NCBI RefSeq assembly: GCF_030867095.1
Contig: NC_081824.1
Coordinates: 92,733,382 to 92,797,381 of the forward strand
Reading direction: 5' to 3'
Length of the DNA: 64,000 nucleotides
DNA from: Alligator mississippiensis
Taxonomy: Eukaryota; Chordata; Crocodylia; Alligatoridae
The translations under genes and the position numbers were made by a program. This document shows positions 63,286 to 64,000 of this stretch, piece after piece. The notes under the pieces were generated by a model. The model did no database searches. It had not been told where the DNA came from and saw only the letters and a program-made list of their open reading frames with translations. Within the stretch, counting starts at the first letter, position 1, and each line of letters opens with the position of its first letter.

Positions 63286-64000
63286 ACCATTTTATAAAGT
63301 AATAACTTACATACTGCTGGTATAATGTCTACGTAGATAAACAACCTCTGATATTATGACCTGTTTTTGTAGACACAGAATAAAAGACTAAGCAAGCACC
63401 TTTATTCTCATGATCATCTTACAACAAAAGGTACATTAGGACATCCATAAATGTATGACGTATGTTCTAAATGGCATTAGCATTCACCTGTCCAGATTAT
63501 TAGACAGGTGAAAGCCAATTAAGTCTTCTCTCTATTGCATAAGTAGGTGCTTCCGAACAGACTTTCACAGGCATATTCTGCATTTCTGTTTTGAATACAA
63601 GGTAAGAACAGAACACAAATGTGCTGCGACTGGCCAGGAAGCTGAACAAATTGTAACCCTGAAAAAAACCCAAAGGTAATTCTGCACCTCACTGAATTAG
63701 CATTTATTGAGTATGGCTGCACAAGGCCACAGGAGTGAAGCACTTGCTGTGGGTTCTTTTTAGGCTAGGACATTTGTGCTTAAAGCAATGAAAACAGTAG
63801 GCATGTCTATAGTGCTTCTGCAGTACTCCCAAGTGTACTGTGCATTACCGCTCACAGGATCATTGTCTCCCTTGTACACAAGAACAACAGTAGGGACCAC
63901 TTTCAGGGCAATTGTTTCTGCCTCCTTTCTGGCTTTGGCTCAGTTGGAACAGGAGTGTGTAGGCAGAAGAATGCGTTTCAACAGCACACAGGTGCTATGA

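Larger units (their letters stand above)
53610..64000 (-). other. RTN4IP1: RTN4IP1 intron, continuing past the window
   Basis: The penultimate RTN4IP1 exon should encode the segment before the conserved Gly-Lys junction. I searched the minus strand for its expected features and for other exons of the gene and found none, so at least 10.4 kb is a single intron. Contents: a CRYBG1 exon copy (55178-55267), a C tract, A and AAT tracts, possible SINE fragments (57862-58120), a GC-rich patch (61240-61560) and a CR1 (62005-63285). Segments 53610-55140, 55800-57860, 59041-61240 and 63286-64000 show nothing else. Confidence 0.65.

Noticed and set aside
1..64000. CRISPR arrays, operons, ribosome binding sites, rRNA or intact tRNA genes
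   Set aside because: The window is spliced vertebrate nuclear DNA. No regularly spaced repeats or intact cloverleaf-forming genes were seen; only decayed tRNA-like SINE heads.

Overview
This is a window of vertebrate nuclear genome. Many short exons are separated by long AT-rich introns and buried in interspersed repeats. The abundance of CR1 retroposons, with full RT domains and the characteristic 3' tail carrying repeated tcatagattcatag, together with numerous hAT-type DNA transposons, points to a non-avian sauropsid. A crocodilian is my best guess and a turtle is possible; this is inference from repeat content and not proof.

The main gene is CRYBG1 (AIM1, absent in melanoma 1) on the + strand. 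I can place its last 18 coding exons from 2534 to the stop at 48731. All splice phases join into one open frame of 711 residues. The product is 12 beta/gamma-crystallin motifs (six two-motif domains), mostly one motif per exon, followed by a three-exon ricin-type beta-trefoil with three QxW motifs. Two tiny linker exons (36 and 33 nt) sit between motifs 4/5 and 8/9. The large N-terminal part of the protein lies upstream of the window. One intron (6009-6997) has a GC-AG splice pair. The 3' UTR probably ends near an AATAAA at about 50512 or 50636.

Converging on CRYBG1 from the other strand is RTN4IP1. Its terminal coding exon is at 53493-53609 on the minus strand, and everything from 53610 to the right edge appears to be intron. 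This tail-to-tail CRYBG1/RTN4IP1 order is the one known in human, and it settles the paralogue as CRYBG1, not CRYBG3.

The introns hold most of the mobile DNA. There is a 3.27-kb degenerate hAT transposon with BED finger and dimerisation region (9465-12735, 8-bp target duplication). Further hAT-like non-autonomous elements with 8-bp duplications lie at 4561, 21873, 31101 and 43791. A family of hairpin-capped elements with GGGTnCATCTACA-like ends is at 8367, 33461 and 42321. CR1 copies of different ages are at 19198, 25600, 41513, 51620 and 62005; the one at 25713-27335 keeps a 540-codon open frame. Older L3-like CR1 relics lie around 7890, 28860 and 30740. Several insertions are nested, giving a readable relative chronology.

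The most unexpected item is a 90%-identical partial copy of a CRYBG1 ricin-domain exon (44540-44702) at 55178-55267. It lies beyond the end of the gene, inside the RTN4IP1 intron, and is same-strand with CRYBG1.
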